Assembly (NCBI GenBank): GCA_945860955.1
Contig: CAMATH010000004.1
Coordinates: forward strand, 1 to 64,000
Length of the DNA: 64,000 bases
Reading direction: 5' to 3'
Source: Planctomicrobium piriforme
Lineage (GTDB): Bacteria; Planctomycetota; Planctomycetia; Planctomycetales; Planctomycetaceae
Shown: piece after piece, positions 45,300 through 55,800 of the stretch
Numbering within the stretch: position 1 is the first letter of the stretch
How the letters are laid out: each line of letters opens with the position of its first letter
Program-made: the position numbers and the translations under genes
The notes under the pieces: generated by a model
What the model was told of the DNA's origin: nothing
The model's database searches: none
What the model saw: only the letters and a program-made list of their open reading frames with translations

Positions 45300-45475
45300 T
45301 CAACAGAGCACGACGACTCACGATTCCGAGGACAATGAACATCGCCGCGAGTGGCTGGAAGACGACAATGTGGTCACCCACCGTCAGACACAGCGCGAAC
45401 AGCGTGACGCCCCAGGTGACGGTCGCCCCCCACCTACGTCCTTCCGCCAGTGGATTCTGGGTGTCACCATTCTTT
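45300..45475 (-). pseudogene. fragment paralogous to the purL-linked membrane protein
   Basis: The minus-strand frame reads G-D-T-Q-N-P-L-A-E-G-R-R-W-G-A-T-V-T-W, then L-C-L-T-V-G-D-H-I-V-V-F-Q-P-L-A-A-M. The intact membrane protein at 47895-48479 has [19 protein letters not shown] and [18 protein letters not shown]. The N-terminal helices and a start codon are missing. It is a truncated duplicate about 2.5 kb from its parent. Confidence 0.75.
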
Positions 45476-45644
45476 GGGTGCAACGTCCAGCGAACGAAGC
45501 GCGTCGGCCGTGCGAGTGTCGACGGACATTGTGGTTGGGATTCGGGTGATCCTCGCCCCGAAGCGGTCCGTTGAAGAATTCTGACCGAACTGCGGAGTGT
45601 GGTTGTGCGGCTCTGAGAGTGTGTACGACAGACGCAACGAATTT

Positions 45645-45799
45645 GACAGGATGAAGAGGATGAAAGAGATGAACAGGATGGAGTTGCTCGCCATTCCTGC
45701 TCTCTGGATAAGTGGCTGAAATCGAAAAACTCCCAGTCCCCGCGATCGACGGTCGCCTCAGCAATCCTGTCCATCCTCTTCATCCCTTTCATCCTGTCC
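45645..45799. repeat. imperfect inverted repeat of a GGATGAA-type unit
   Basis: Left arm 45645-45681 (GACAGGATGAAGAGGATGAA and on) and right arm 45764-45799 (ATCCTGTCCATCCTCTTCAT and on) are inverted copies with a few differences, about 80 bases apart. This resembles a small inverted-repeat element with internal hexamer repeats. Confidence 0.55.
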
Positions 45800-45900
45800 A
45801 AAAACTCAACGGCCCATTTGCCGAGTACGGGTCGCTTCTGTGGAACTCGGATCGGTTGCCACCCAAAGACCGATTTTCGCCATTCGAGAATTGCTCCTGC

Positions 45901-46368
45901 ATGCGCTCGCTCACCCCCTATCCAATCTGGATCGGACACGCCAACGACGGACGAGAGTTCCGCACGATCCTCGAATTGGGAATCGAAGCCATCGTTCAGT
46001 TGGCGATGGAAGAGGCGGCAATTCAGCCGCCGCGTGAACTGATCTCCCTTCGATTTCCACTTCTCGACGGTGCAGGCAACAACCGGAATGTGCTGCGTCT
46101 GGCAATCGACGGGGTCGCCAACCTGATCCGTCGCAATGTGCCAACGCTAGTCTGCTGCGGAGCGGGTATGAGCCGGTCCCCCGCAATCGCGGCCGCGGCC
46201 ATTTCCGTCGTCACGCATTCACCCGTCGACGAGACGCTCCGGACCATCTTTCAACACCATTCTGTCGACATATCCGCAGCATTGTATTTGGAACTGCGGG
46301 CGGTACTGAGCGCACCCAGGAATGCTCTGGTCATAAGCGATCACGAAACTCAGTCGGGAAGCGGTTAG
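45901..46368 (+). CDS. dual-specificity / tyrosine phosphatase-like protein
   Basis: A 155-residue cysteine phosphatase of the DSP family. The P-loop is V-C-C-G-A-G-M-S-R-S-P: C86-x5-R92, with a Cys at 85 where the family usually has His. The general acid is probably Asp56 in F-P-L-L-D-G, and the AIAAAAI helix after the P-loop is typical. Its substrate is unknown. The start at MRSLTPYP is preferred to an upstream frame start lying within the inverted repeat. The next gene is convergent, 23 bases beyond the stop. Confidence 0.85.
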   Translation: MRSLTPYPIWIGHANDGREFRTILELGIEAIVQLAMEEAAIQPPRELISLRFPLLDGAGNNRNVLRLAIDGVANLIRRNVPTLVCCGAGMSRSPAIAAAAISVVTHSPVDETLRTIFQHHSVDISAALYLELRAVLSAPRNALVISDHETQSGSG

Positions 46369-46391
46369 AGAGACTCGCTTCGAGTGGGTAA

Positions 46392-47546
46392 CTATTTCCC
46401 ACGTGTCGCGAGCCGCACTTTGTGGTTGTCGCTGTCGCCGATGTAGACCCGGCCCTCCCGGTCGACGAAGACGCCATGTGGCCGACCGAGCTGGCACGAC
46501 TTCCCCGCTCCGTCCGGGCCGTCGCCCGCTTTCCCCGTACCCACGATCGTGTCAATGATTCCCGTCTCGGCGTTGATTACCCGAATCGTGTGGCTCTCGG
46601 TGTCGGCGAGGTAGACGTCTCCCTCGGGTCCGACCGCGATCCCCTTGGGACCAGCAAGCAGCGCGGTCTGCGCCGGGCCACCGTCTCCCGCGTATCCCGA
46701 CTTCCCCGTGCCGGCGACATGCCGCATTTTGTTTTTTGTCAGATCCACCTGATAGACGGCGTTGCCCTCCCGCAGCGCCAGCCACAACGTGGTCTCGTTG
46801 GCGAAATCGAGCGCTCGGGGGCCATCCAGAGCGGTTCCCTTCCACGAAGCGCCGTCCGAGGTCTTGGCCCGTGCCCCGGTCCCGCTCACAGTGTCGATCC
46901 GGCCACTCTTCAAATCGACTTTCCGAACGCGATGGTTGCCAATGTCGGCGATATACAGCCCTCCCACTCCGTCCAGCGCGATCGAATGCGGAGACTTCAA
47001 CGTCGCCTGCCGGGCGGGGCCTCCATCGCCTGAGAAGCCCGCAGTCCCCGTTCCCGCGACTGTGCTGATGATGCGCGTCTTCGCATCCACGAGACGGACC
47101 AGATGATTCTGCATTTCGACGAAATACATGTTTCCGTCGGCGTCAAATCGAACCTCGTACGGTTCGTTGCAGAGGGCGTCGGTCGCGAGGCCACCATCGC
47201 CGGCGTAACCTTTCTTTCCGCGCCCCGCGACGGTTGAGATCGTTAGAGTCGAAGAGTCAATCCGCCGGACGACGTGATTTCCGATCTCGCACACATAGAT
47301 TCCCTGGTCCGGCCCCACCACGACCCCAAACGGTCCCGAAACCGCCGCCTCCACGGCCAGCCCGCCATCGCCCAAGTACACCTGCTGGCCATTCCCGGCG
47401 ATCGTGCGCACAACCCATCCGTCGTCGGCGGCCGCTGCGGACGAAACGCAAAGCGCGAACGCCGCGACACAGTGTGCCAGTAACGACCGCCTGAGTCGAG
47501 CAGTGTGATGAACCGAGGTTTGGCAAGTGAGGGCGGTGCGTGGCAT
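46392..47546 (-). CDS. secreted NHL-repeat beta-propeller protein
   Basis: A 384-residue exported protein with a signal region (SLLAHCVAAFALCVSSAAAA) followed by six or so NHL repeats. Repeated blocks are T-V-A-G-x-G-x-x-G-Y-A-G-D-G-G-L-A and I-A-D-I-G-N-H-R-V-R-K-V-D, e.g. V-C-E-I-G-N-H-V-V-R-R and L-A-D-T-E-S-H-T-I-R-V. The 'AGDGGPA' turn is typical of planctomycete and acidobacterial NHL proteins. No enzymatic residues. The start at MPRTALTC avoids 79 upstream residues that look non-coding. It is convergent with the phosphatase gene. Confidence 0.9.
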   Translation of the reverse strand: MPRTALTCQTSVHHTARLRRSLLAHCVAAFALCVSSAAAADDGWVVRTIAGNGQQVYLGDGGLAVEAAVSGPFGVVVGPDQGIYVCEIGNHVVRRIDSSTLTISTVAGRGKKGYAGDGGLATDALCNEPYEVRFDADGNMYFVEMQNHLVRLVDAKTRIISTVAGTGTAGFSGDGGPARQATLKSPHSIALDGVGGLYIADIGNHRVRKVDLKSGRIDTVSGTGARAKTSDGASWKGTALDGPRALDFANETTLWLALREGNAVYQVDLTKNKMRHVAGTGKSGYAGDGGPAQTALLAGPKGIAVGPEGDVYLADTESHTIRVINAETGIIDTIVGTGKAGDGPDGAGKSCQLGRPHGVFVDREGRVYIGDSDNHKVRLATRGK

Positions 47547-47894
47547 GATGGCAGGCTCGATTGGAGGAATCGGAATTATACCGTGAGCGGCACGAATTGA
47601 GACATTTCGAGTCCGAGACCCCTGCCTCCTTGGGGCTGTCGGTTTTGTAGCGACGACGCTCCGCGGCGACTCTCCGGTTGTGGTTCCCGCGAATCGGAAC
47701 TGCGACGATTTGCGACCAATCGCTGTGGGATTCGGACGGGATTCAATTGACGTCGATCTTGTCTGACAGAGCGAGGATCTCATTCACCAATCCACACGAG
47801 ATGGATGGGGTCTTGATCGAGGAAGGAGACCATTTTTCTAGCTACCGATCTCATTCACCATCCGGGCGAGCCGGATGGGGTCTGGGGACACGAC
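47547..47894. other. repeat-bearing gap between NHL and membrane genes
   Basis: About 350 bases without a gene, holding the two related ~37-base direct repeats at 47776-47813 and 47847-47883. A degenerate trace near 47595 (GAATTGAGACATTTCGAG) resembles the flanking module seen at 30308. Confidence 0.5.
47776..47883. repeat. pair of direct repeats, one with REP-like palindrome
   Basis: Both copies begin GATCTCATTCACC and end GGATGGGGTCT. The second copy contains the perfect palindrome CATCCGG-GCGAG-CCGGATG at 47859-47877, while the first has diverged there (CCACACGAGATGG). This is a REP-like intergenic unit. Confidence 0.6.
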
Positions 47895-48479
47895 TCATGA
47901 TTCGCCACCCGGCGCGACATCGACGCACCAGAGTGACCGCGTCGCTCCAACCGCCGTCAGCAGCAGAATCGCCGTGTTGATCCAGCGCGACATCTCGTGC
48001 AGCAACTGAAACTGCTGCGGGTACGGGGGACGTCCCAGCATCGCCGCGAGTGGCTGGTAGACGACAAAGTACTCACCCACCGCCAGACACAGCGCGCACA
48101 GCGTGACGACCCAGGTGACGGTCGCCCCCCGCCGGCGACTTCCCGCCAGTGGATTATGGGTGTCCCCACCCTGAGTCCTATGATTCTGGGTGGCCCCATT
48201 CTTGGTCGCATTCGTTTTCGCCGGTCCGCTCCAGGCATCTCCACGAGCGGTGAGGTACCTCCCCAGTCCCGACACCGCCGCCATTCCGAGCAGGGTGAAC
48301 TCCAGGGTGTAATAGGCGGGGAACAGAACCCTCGGATGATTGTCTTTCGTTTCGGTCGAAAACAGTGGCGAACCGCGGAGCGACATCAGCAGGGCGAGAA
48401 ACATGATTCCCATCCCCAGCCAGCCGACGAGAGACAGGCGTTCGACAAACAGGCAGACGCGTCGCATTGGATCGCTCAA
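47895..48479 (-). CDS. four-helix membrane protein of unknown function
   Basis: A 194-residue inner-membrane protein. Hydrophobic segments are [47 protein letters not shown], and [11 protein letters not shown]. No family is recognised. It starts with TTG overlapping the purL stop (TTGA); an ATG four codons later is the alternative. Because it is coupled to purL, its function may not be related. A truncated copy lies at 45300-45475. Confidence 0.78.
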   Translation of the reverse strand: MSDPMRRVCLFVERLSLVGWLGMGIMFLALLMSLRGSPLFSTETKDNHPRVLFPAYYTLEFTLLGMAAVSGLGRYLTARGDAWSGPAKTNATKNGATQNHRTQGGDTHNPLAGSRRRGATVTWVVTLCALCLAVGEYFVVYQPLAAMLGRPPYPQQFQLLHEMSRWINTAILLLTAVGATRSLWCVDVAPGGES

Positions 48480-51388
48480 TTCCAGTCGAGTGGGGCCTTC
48501 CAGGCGTTCTTGAGATCCGCGATTCCCACATCAATTCGCGTCGCGTTCGTCATGCCGCGCACCACCAGCCGGGGGAGGGCCGAAACCGTTCCCAGCTCCG
48601 CCAGCGGGAGGCCGGCGAACAGTTCCCGCACCCGCGCCGCCGCGGCCTGCGTCACTTCGATCACAAAACGCGTGTTGCTTTCCGAGAACAACAGCGTCAG
48701 GTCCTCTTCCAGCCCGCAGCGGGCCCCCATGACCCTCAAGTCGATCTCGGCCCCCAGATCGCCGGCGAACGCCATCTCGGCCAGGGCCGCCGCCAAACCT
48801 CCCTCGCTCAGGTCGTGGCAACTGCGAATCAATCCCGCGGAAATCGCCTGCGACACCGCGGCAAAAATCCGCGGGGCTTTCCCCAGATCGACCCGGGGAA
48901 CACGCCCTCCCGCCAGACCATTCACCAGCGCGAAATGACTTCCCCCCAGCTCATCGTGCGTCTGCCCAACCAGGAACAGCAGGTTGCCCGCGTCTTTGAA
49001 ATCCATCGTGACCGCGTCGGTCACGTTGGGAATCTGACCCAGGGCGCTCACCAGCAATGACGCGGGAATCGCCACCGTTCGGCGATGTCCCGCGGCGTCC
49101 TGATACGAGAACTCGTTGTTCAGACTGTCTTTTCCGCTGATGAAGGGGGTTCCATACGCGACCGCCACGTCGCGACACGCCAGCGCGGCGCGGACCAGGC
49201 TTCCCAAGGTCTCGGGGCGTTCGGTGTTGCCCCAGCAGAAATTGTCGAGAATCGCGATCCGCGACGGGTCGGCCCCGACCGCCACACAGTTACGCACCGC
49301 TTCATCGATCGCCGAGGCGGCCATCCAGTACGGGTCAAAGTCCCCGAATCGCGGGTTCATGCCATTGGCCACCACCAAACCACGCGACGAATCGAGATTC
49401 GGTCGGATGACGGCGGCGTCGGAGGGACCGTCGTTCTTCGCTCCCACCAGGGGCTTGACCACACTTCCCGCCTGCACTTCGAAATCGTACTGCCGAATGA
49501 TCCACTCTTTGCTGCACACATTGAGCGAGCCGAGAATCCGCAACAGATCGTCATCGCACCGGTTGCGTGCGGGGAGCGAAAGGGTCACGTCGGCGGGGGG
49601 AGCATACTCAGCGTTTCGCACCACCGGGGGACGCCCTTCATGCAGAAACTCCATCGCGACGTTGCCGACCTCCTGTCCCTGGTACTTCAGAACCAGACGC
49701 TTCGTGTCGGTGAATTTTCCGATGATCGTCGCCTCGACCCCTTCGGCCTGGCACAACTGTTCGAACTCGGCCATCTTGTCTTCAGTGACAGACAGCACCA
49801 TCCGTTCCTGGGCCTCGGAAATCCAGATCTCGGTGTACGAGAGTCCGTCGTACTTGAGCGGGGCTCTCTCCAGCCACACTTCCGCACCGGTCTCTTCACC
49901 CATCTCGCCGACCGCGCTGCTGAACCCGCCGGCACCACAATCGGTGATGGCCGTGAAGAGTCCCAGATCACGCGCCTGCAGGATCACGTCGAGGACCATC
50001 TTCTCGGTGATCGCGTTCCCGATCTGGACCGCTCCGCCGGAAAGGGTTTCGCTCTCCTGCGTCAGTTCCGCCGACGAAAACGTCGCGCCATGAATCCCGT
50101 CGCGTCCCGTGCGACCACCCACCGCGACAATGTACTCACCCGGACTGACGTGCTTCGATTCCATCCCCACGGGAATCATGGCCACGTTGCCACAGTACAC
50201 CAGCGGGTTCCCGAGGTACCGTTCATCGAAAAACACCGCCCCATTCACTGTCGGAATGCCCATGCGATTGCCGTAGTCGCGGACACCCGAAACAACCCCG
50301 CGGGTGACAACGCGCGGATGCAGAACGCCCGGCGGCAGGTCTTTATCAGCGACATCCGGCGGGGCGAAACAGAAAACGTCGGTGTTGCAGATCGGACGGG
50401 CACCCAGCCCGGTTCCGAGGGGATCCCGAATCACGCCCCCCAACCCGGTGTTCGCACCGCCGTACGGTTCGAGCGCGCTGGGGTGATTGTGCGTCTCGAC
50501 CTTCATGCAGACGTTTTGCGTTTCGTCGAAACGCACCACGCCAGCGTTGTCTCGAAACACACTCACGCACCAGTCGTCTGCGCCGAGCCGTTCCCGAATC
50601 TCGGCGGTGGCCGCGAACACCGTTTCCTTCAACAGGTTTTCAAACTGAATGTCGCGGGCTTCGTCGCGGTAGTGGACCCGGCCGCGGAGCGTCTTGTGCG
50701 AACAGTGTTCACTCCAGGTCTGCGCGACGGTCTCCAGTTCGGCATCCGTGGGGTCGCGTCCCTGCTCGCGAAAATAGGACTGAATCGTCTGCATTTCTCG
50801 CAGACTGAGGTACAACTGACCTTCCTTGCTTAGCCGGGTGAGGTCGGCATCGGTCATCGCCGCCATCGGCACGGTGATCTTGCGAAAACCGTAATCCGAA
50901 CCGACATCCAGGCTGGTGATCGACAGCGCGCCCGGCAGCACCTGCTGAATCGCGTCGTTGGCGATCACTTTCGATGAAACCCGCTTCAACTCCGCAGGGT
51001 CGGCGTCGACGTTGAACCAGTATTTCTGGCAACTGCGGACGGCGTCGACCGAATAGCCGGCGTCGCGCAGCGCCGGCAGCACGGTCGCCGCCACATTGTC
51101 GGTGACCCCGGGTTTGAGCAGCACGTTGAACAATTGCCCGTCGGCAGTCGAAGTCCCGGTCGACGGGAGTGGCCGAACCTGAAGCGTCTCGACGACCAGA
51201 TCGGCAAGCAACCCCCTCCCAAGCCGCTCGGCCTGCGAACGATCGACATCGCCTTGAACGAGAAACGAACGGGCCGACCGGACGTTGCGGATGCTCGAGA
51301 GTCCCAGCGCCTGGCACTGCGAGAGAACGCCCTGCGCCTCGCGGTCCAGTCCTTCGGGGCGGGTTTGAATCTCAACTTCCCAGAGCAT
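48476..51388 (-). CDS. purL: FGAM synthetase PurL with two N-terminal PurS domains
   Basis: A 970-residue subunit of formylglycinamidine ribonucleotide synthetase in purine biosynthesis. Residues 1-75 ([17 protein letters not shown]) and 86-155 ([15 protein letters not shown]) are each PurS-like, so PurS is fused in tandem. The PurL core follows with [17 protein letters not shown], and D-C-G-A-G-G-F-S-S. No glutaminase domain is present; PurQ must be supplied elsewhere. The start at MLWEVEIQ was chosen. Its 5' end overlaps tyrA by 17 bases, and its stop overlaps the membrane-protein start. Probably cytoplasmic with PurQ. Confidence 0.95.
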   Translation of the reverse strand: MLWEVEIQTRPEGLDREAQGVLSQCQALGLSSIRNVRSARSFLVQGDVDRSQAERLGRGLLADLVVETLQVRPLPSTGTSTADGQLFNVLLKPGVTDNVAATVLPALRDAGYSVDAVRSCQKYWFNVDADPAELKRVSSKVIANDAIQQVLPGALSITSLDVGSDYGFRKITVPMAAMTDADLTRLSKEGQLYLSLREMQTIQSYFREQGRDPTDAELETVAQTWSEHCSHKTLRGRVHYRDEARDIQFENLLKETVFAATAEIRERLGADDWCVSVFRDNAGVVRFDETQNVCMKVETHNHPSALEPYGGANTGLGGVIRDPLGTGLGARPICNTDVFCFAPPDVADKDLPPGVLHPRVVTRGVVSGVRDYGNRMGIPTVNGAVFFDERYLGNPLVYCGNVAMIPVGMESKHVSPGEYIVAVGGRTGRDGIHGATFSSAELTQESETLSGGAVQIGNAITEKMVLDVILQARDLGLFTAITDCGAGGFSSAVGEMGEETGAEVWLERAPLKYDGLSYTEIWISEAQERMVLSVTEDKMAEFEQLCQAEGVEATIIGKFTDTKRLVLKYQGQEVGNVAMEFLHEGRPPVVRNAEYAPPADVTLSLPARNRCDDDLLRILGSLNVCSKEWIIRQYDFEVQAGSVVKPLVGAKNDGPSDAAVIRPNLDSSRGLVVANGMNPRFGDFDPYWMAASAIDEAVRNCVAVGADPSRIAILDNFCWGNTERPETLGSLVRAALACRDVAVAYGTPFISGKDSLNNEFSYQDAAGHRRTVAIPASLLVSALGQIPNVTDAVTMDFKDAGNLLFLVGQTHDELGGSHFALVNGLAGGRVPRVDLGKAPRIFAAVSQAISAGLIRSCHDLSEGGLAAALAEMAFAGDLGAEIDLRVMGARCGLEEDLTLLFSESNTRFVIEVTQAAAARVRELFAGLPLAELGTVSALPRLVVRGMTNATRIDVGIADLKNAWKAPLDWN

Positions 51389-52310
51389 CAGTATCCTCGA
51401 CAGTGGTTGAAAGGTCGGTGGCTCCCGCCGGGGCATTGAAGACCCGCAGCCAGAGTGTACGTGTATTCTGTCCCGCCCGCAGCAGTTCGCACAGCGCGGT
51501 GGCGTCGCGCTGTTCAATCGCGGCCCGAAAAGCGGCGACTTGCGATTCCAATTCGCGCAAACCGGCGGCGACGTCGGTGTCGTTTTGCAGCAGGATCGAG
51601 GTCCAGAGATCGGGATCCCCCGAGGCGATGCGCGTCGCGTCGCGAAAACCGGTCGACGCGACGGGAAATGCCTGAGTGGGCAGGATCGCGGCGAGGGCGG
51701 CCGCGGCGATATGCGGCACGTGGCTCGCCCGTGCGACGGTCGCGTCGTGTTCCTCGGGTGACATCACCAGGACATTCCCCCCGATGCCGCGCCACAACTG
51801 AGACGCCCGGTCGACCGCTTCTGGTGGCGTGGATTCCACCGGAGTCACCACACACCGCCGTCCGACAAACAATTCGGAATTCGCGTGTGTGCAACCCTGC
51901 TGTTCGCCCCCGGCCATGGGGTGTGACCCGACAAACAGCGTCCCCGCGGGCAGACCGGTCGCCAGCGGACGGCAGATCGACTGTTTCACGCTGCCCGCGT
52001 CGGTCAACAGAGTGCCCGGGCGACAGACCGCCGCCGCCTCTCGAATGCCCGCTTCAATCCGATCGACCGGAGTGCAAAAGACCATCAGGTCCGCCTGCCG
52101 GGCGGTCTCTTCGAGCGACGTGGAATAGCGGTCGATCAGTTGAAGGTCGACGGCGCGACCCAGCCGGCCGGCGTCGCGGCCAACTCCCACCACTTCGCGC
52201 GCCAATCCGCGCCGCCGCAACGCCGCGGCGATCGAACCGCCGATCAACCCGACACCGACAATGGCAGCGGTTTGGTACAGTGGCTGAGATTTCGGAGGGG
52301 GAGCCGTCAT
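51372..52310 (-). CDS. tyrA: prephenate dehydrogenase
   Basis: A 312-residue NAD-dependent prephenate dehydrogenase, the committed step to tyrosine. The Rossmann loop is [14 protein letters not shown], followed by D-A-G-S-V-K and the G-S-H-P-M-A-G-G-E block with the active-site His and Ser region; the dimerisation domain is C-terminal. No ACT or chorismate-mutase domain is fused. The start at MTAPPPKS avoids 14 upstream residues. It overlaps purL and lies 16 bases after the GNAT gene, so an operon is likely. Confidence 0.92.
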   Translation of the reverse strand: MTAPPPKSQPLYQTAAIVGVGLIGGSIAAALRRRGLAREVVGVGRDAGRLGRAVDLQLIDRYSTSLEETARQADLMVFCTPVDRIEAGIREAAAVCRPGTLLTDAGSVKQSICRPLATGLPAGTLFVGSHPMAGGEQQGCTHANSELFVGRRCVVTPVESTPPEAVDRASQLWRGIGGNVLVMSPEEHDATVARASHVPHIAAAALAAILPTQAFPVASTGFRDATRIASGDPDLWTSILLQNDTDVAAGLRELESQVAAFRAAIEQRDATALCELLRAGQNTRTLWLRVFNAPAGATDLSTTVEDTDALGS

Positions 52311-52326
52311 GCGTGACCTGGTCGAA

Positions 52327-52779
52327 TCAGCCTGTCGCCAGGGATTTTTCAAAGATCACGAGATTGTCACCCCGATCGGGATCCCAGCGGATGCCGACGA
52401 TGTCGTAGCGCCGGGCGATCGCCAGGTGCAACATCGGGCGATGCTGGTTGTGACACTCAAATCGAATCGATTCGTACCCTTGTTCGTGCGACCAGGTGTG
52501 AACCGCGTCCATCAGTTGCGAGGCGATTCCCATTCGCCGAAATGGGGGCGAGACCCCGTAAAACCAGGAAAAGTAGACCGTCGGCTTCAGTTCGAACCCG
52601 ATGTAAAAACCGACGTTCTCCCCCTGCTGGCTGGCCACCAGCATCAGCACATTGCAGCGCCCCTGAAAACGTCGGCGAAAGAACGCCGCGTCATGGGTCG
52701 GGCGGAATATCTGGTTGTACAACTCGGAAATCGTGGGGATATCCGCCGGCCCGACGATGTCGATCTTCACGTTTGACAT
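52327..52779 (-). CDS. GNAT-family N-acetyltransferase
   Basis: A 150-residue acetyl-CoA-dependent acetyltransferase fold. The CoA-binding region A is Y-G-V-S-P-P-F-R-R-M-G-I-A-S-Q-L, with the R/Q-x-x-G-x-G/A pattern as R-M-G-I-A. Upstream strands (V-L-M-L-V-A-S-Q-Q-G) are typical. The substrate is unknown. It begins an operon continuing into tyrA and purL, starting 31 bases after the preceding dehydrogenase stop. Confidence 0.85.
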   Translation of the reverse strand: MSNVKIDIVGPADIPTISELYNQIFRPTHDAAFFRRRFQGRCNVLMLVASQQGENVGFYIGFELKPTVYFSWFYGVSPPFRRMGIASQLMDAVHTWSHEQGYESIRFECHNQHRPMLHLAIARRYDIVGIRWDPDRGDNLVIFEKSLATG

Positions 52780-52810
52780 GGTTTCTCCAGTGACCGGTGA
52801 TCCCGCCCCT

Positions 52811-55800
52811 CTACTTGAGGGTCGACAGGTATTCCACCAGATCCCGCAATTCGAATTTCGACAGCTTCTTCACGAGGTCTTCCGGCATTGCCGACTTGCC
52901 TCGCGCGCGCTCATCGATATCGGTCTTCTTCACAACCACGATGTTCCCCTCCGCAGTGATCAGCTTCACCTGATCGGCGTCCTCTTCGCGCAACGTTCCG
53001 TTGATCTGCTTGCCGTCGGTCGTCAGGATCACCACCGGCTCGAATCCCTTGGCGATCGCCTTGTCCGGGACCACGATCGACTCCAGGAGATAGTCGCGCG
53101 GATGTTGGCCGGCGACCTTGGTGAGATCGGGGCCCACCTCGCCTCCACGGTTCGTGATCTTGTGACAACGAACACAGTAGACGTCGCCCTTTTCATAGAA
53201 GAGCCGACGGCCCCGCTCGGCGTCGCCACCAACGAGCGCCGGCTTGAAGTCGGCGAGGGGATCGTTGGCGTTCGCTTTCGCGATCGCTTCCAGTTTCGCC
53301 GACAGGGCCGGCTGATTCCGACGCTTCCCCGCCTCCAACAAATCGAGGATCAAGCCGGCGGGAACGTCGCCTCCCGGAATCCGATCCAGCCACTCTCCCA
53401 GGAGTTTCTGGGCCTCGTCCGCATTCATTTCCCCCAGAGTGGCGGCGGCCGATTGCCGTTCCACGAGTTCCCCTTTTTCAAGCGCGACGGGCAACCGCCG
53501 CAGCGCGGCGGGAGCGTCCTGTTGTGCCAAAACCCGCAGACCCGCGGCCCGGACGATTGGCTCCGTGTCGTCCAGGGATTTGGGAAGCGCCTGATCGAGT
53601 CGGCTGTCTTTCAACAGCGCCAGCGACCGGACCGCGTCGGCCCGAATTGCCGGCGGTTCTTTTGCGTCGAGAACCAACGCCAGCAACGTCGCCCCGATTT
53701 CTTTGATCCCCAGTTTCACAGCCGCCTCGGTTGCGGACCTTCGGACGTTTTCGTCACCCGAGAGCATCCCCGCGAGATGCGAACGAATCGCGGCGACGGC
53801 GATCTCGGCATCACGCGGTGGCACGGGACGCCACAGGCCCAGGACTCGATCCCGTCCCGATGGCTTCGCCCAATCACCGAGCGCTTTCGCCGCTTCGATT
53901 CGCAACGCGGCTGGCACATCACCCCGGCTTGCGATGGACGCTGTCGCCACGGCGGCGGCCGGGGTTCCCAATCGGAAGTTCGCCGCGATGACCCGATACA
54001 GTGTCGGTTCCGTCAATCCCGTTCGTCCCGCCAGACCGGCCAGTGCCGTCATGCCATCCCCGAGCGGAACGTCGTAAATCGCGCGGGCCGCCTCTTCCAC
54101 GACTCGGGGTTCCGCGTCGCCCAGAAACTGCGCGACGTCGGCTCGGCGGAGTTTCCGTAGCGCCAACACCAAGCCCAGTCGCACGCTGGCATTCGGATCT
54201 CGCACATGGCGGTTCAATTCCAAAGCCGAATTTAACCCTGCCAAACCCATGACCGCCGCGTGCCTCAAATACGGGTCACGGTCGGCGTTGTCACGCAGCA
54301 CCGTCACCAGCGCGTCGGCGACTTTGGAGAGTGAATTGGAATCCAGACGGGCGACCTTTCCCAGCGCGATCGCCGCGAAGAACCGCACGCGGGATTCCGG
54401 GTCTCCCAGTGCCGCCATCAACGGCGCAATGGCGGCGACTTGGCGACATTCGCCCAGCACTTTCGCCGCCTGTGAACGCACTTCGACATCGGGATCGCTC
54501 AAGAGCGCGATCACCGGGCCGAACAGATCCTGTTTTTGTCTCGCGGAAATCGGCCCGTTGGCGCGGACATGAGCACGATACGCCTGGCCCAGTCCCCAGA
54601 TCCCGTGCAGTCGGGCCAGCCGATCGGGGCCGCTGGTCGCAATGGTATCGCGAGCGCGATTCAAAAAGTGGCCGGCGGCTTGCGGGAGCGGCAGCTCGGC
54701 GATCGCGAACTGCGCTTCCTGACGCACCGCCTGGCTCGGGTGCGACAACAGCGACTCCAATTCCGCCGGGGGCCGACCTGCAAATCCCGCCGACATCAAT
54801 TCACGCGTCTGATTCGCGATCGGGTTGGAGGCCATGCTGTCGGGCGAGATCCGGTAGATTCGCCCCTTTCCTGGTCCATTCCAACCTTCGACCCAGTCGG
54901 TGAGGTACATCGAACCGTCTGGCCCGAAATCGACGTCCGTCGCCAAAACCTGCCACGCAAATTCTTTGTTCTCGACCACTTCAAATGCGGCTCCCTTCGG
55001 TTCCAGCCGAACGCTGCGGATACCGCTTCCTTGAGCCGCGCCGCGGAAGTCGCACAGATAGAATCGCCCCTGGTACTCACCGGGAAACCCGATGCCCGGC
55101 GCATAGGTCAAACCTGAAGGGCCGTCGGCGAGATTCGCCAACGGGGGGACGATGAACGCGGCTTGCCCGTCATGCTGCGGGTGCCACAGCTTTTCGCGAT
55201 TCCACGGGCCCCGATCGGCCAGATATTGCAGGCTCATCCGCCAACCACTGTCGGCCCCTTCCGTGACATAAACCCACCGGGCGCGGTCGCCGCTGTCGGA
55301 GTTGTTGTCGCCTGTGAACAGATTGCCAAACTCGTCGAACGCGAGTTCCTGCGGATTTCGCAACCCTGCGTGAACAACCTCCAGTTCCGTACCGTCGGGA
55401 TTGCAGCGTAACACCGCTCCCTGGTCGGGATAGAAAAGCCGCTCTTGCTCTTTCGTCTGAACGTTGAAGCCGCGATCACCGATGCTGAAGTACAACCGCC
55501 CGTCGGGGCCGAAACGCAGTCCATGGGAATCGTGGCCTCGAAACGCGACTCGCACACCATACCCAGTGTGCAGAGCCGCGCGAGTGTCGGCGGTGCCATC
55601 CCCCGTGTCATCGCGCAGCGACCAGACGTTGGGAATGTTGGTGTAGTAGACCGTCCCTTTGCGAGCGAGGACGCCGGCTCCGGTTCCTTCCAGGATCCCG
55701 CGAAAACCGCCGGCGAACAGCGTCGCTGTGTCCGCCTTGCCATTCCCGTCGGTGTCTTCAAGCAGTCGGATCTGATCGTGTTCCTTGCCGTAGGATTCGA

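Larger units (their letters stand above)
45154..45900. other. degraded intergenic region
   Basis: Roughly 750 bases before the dual-specificity phosphatase gene. It contains a gene fragment (45300-45475) and a large imperfect inverted repeat (45645-45799), each listed separately. A degenerate trace of the flanking module (GACCCGCTTTGAGACG) is near 45198. Confidence 0.5.

Noticed and set aside
45229-45939. A minus-strand 236-codon gene through the degraded region
   Set aside because: Only the part at 45300-45475 resembles a real protein; the rest crosses an inverted repeat and has no family character, so it was called a gene fragment.
49085-50833. Plus-strand frame of 582 codons antisense to purL
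   Set aside because: purL has full family conservation on the other strand; this is a high-GC mirror frame.
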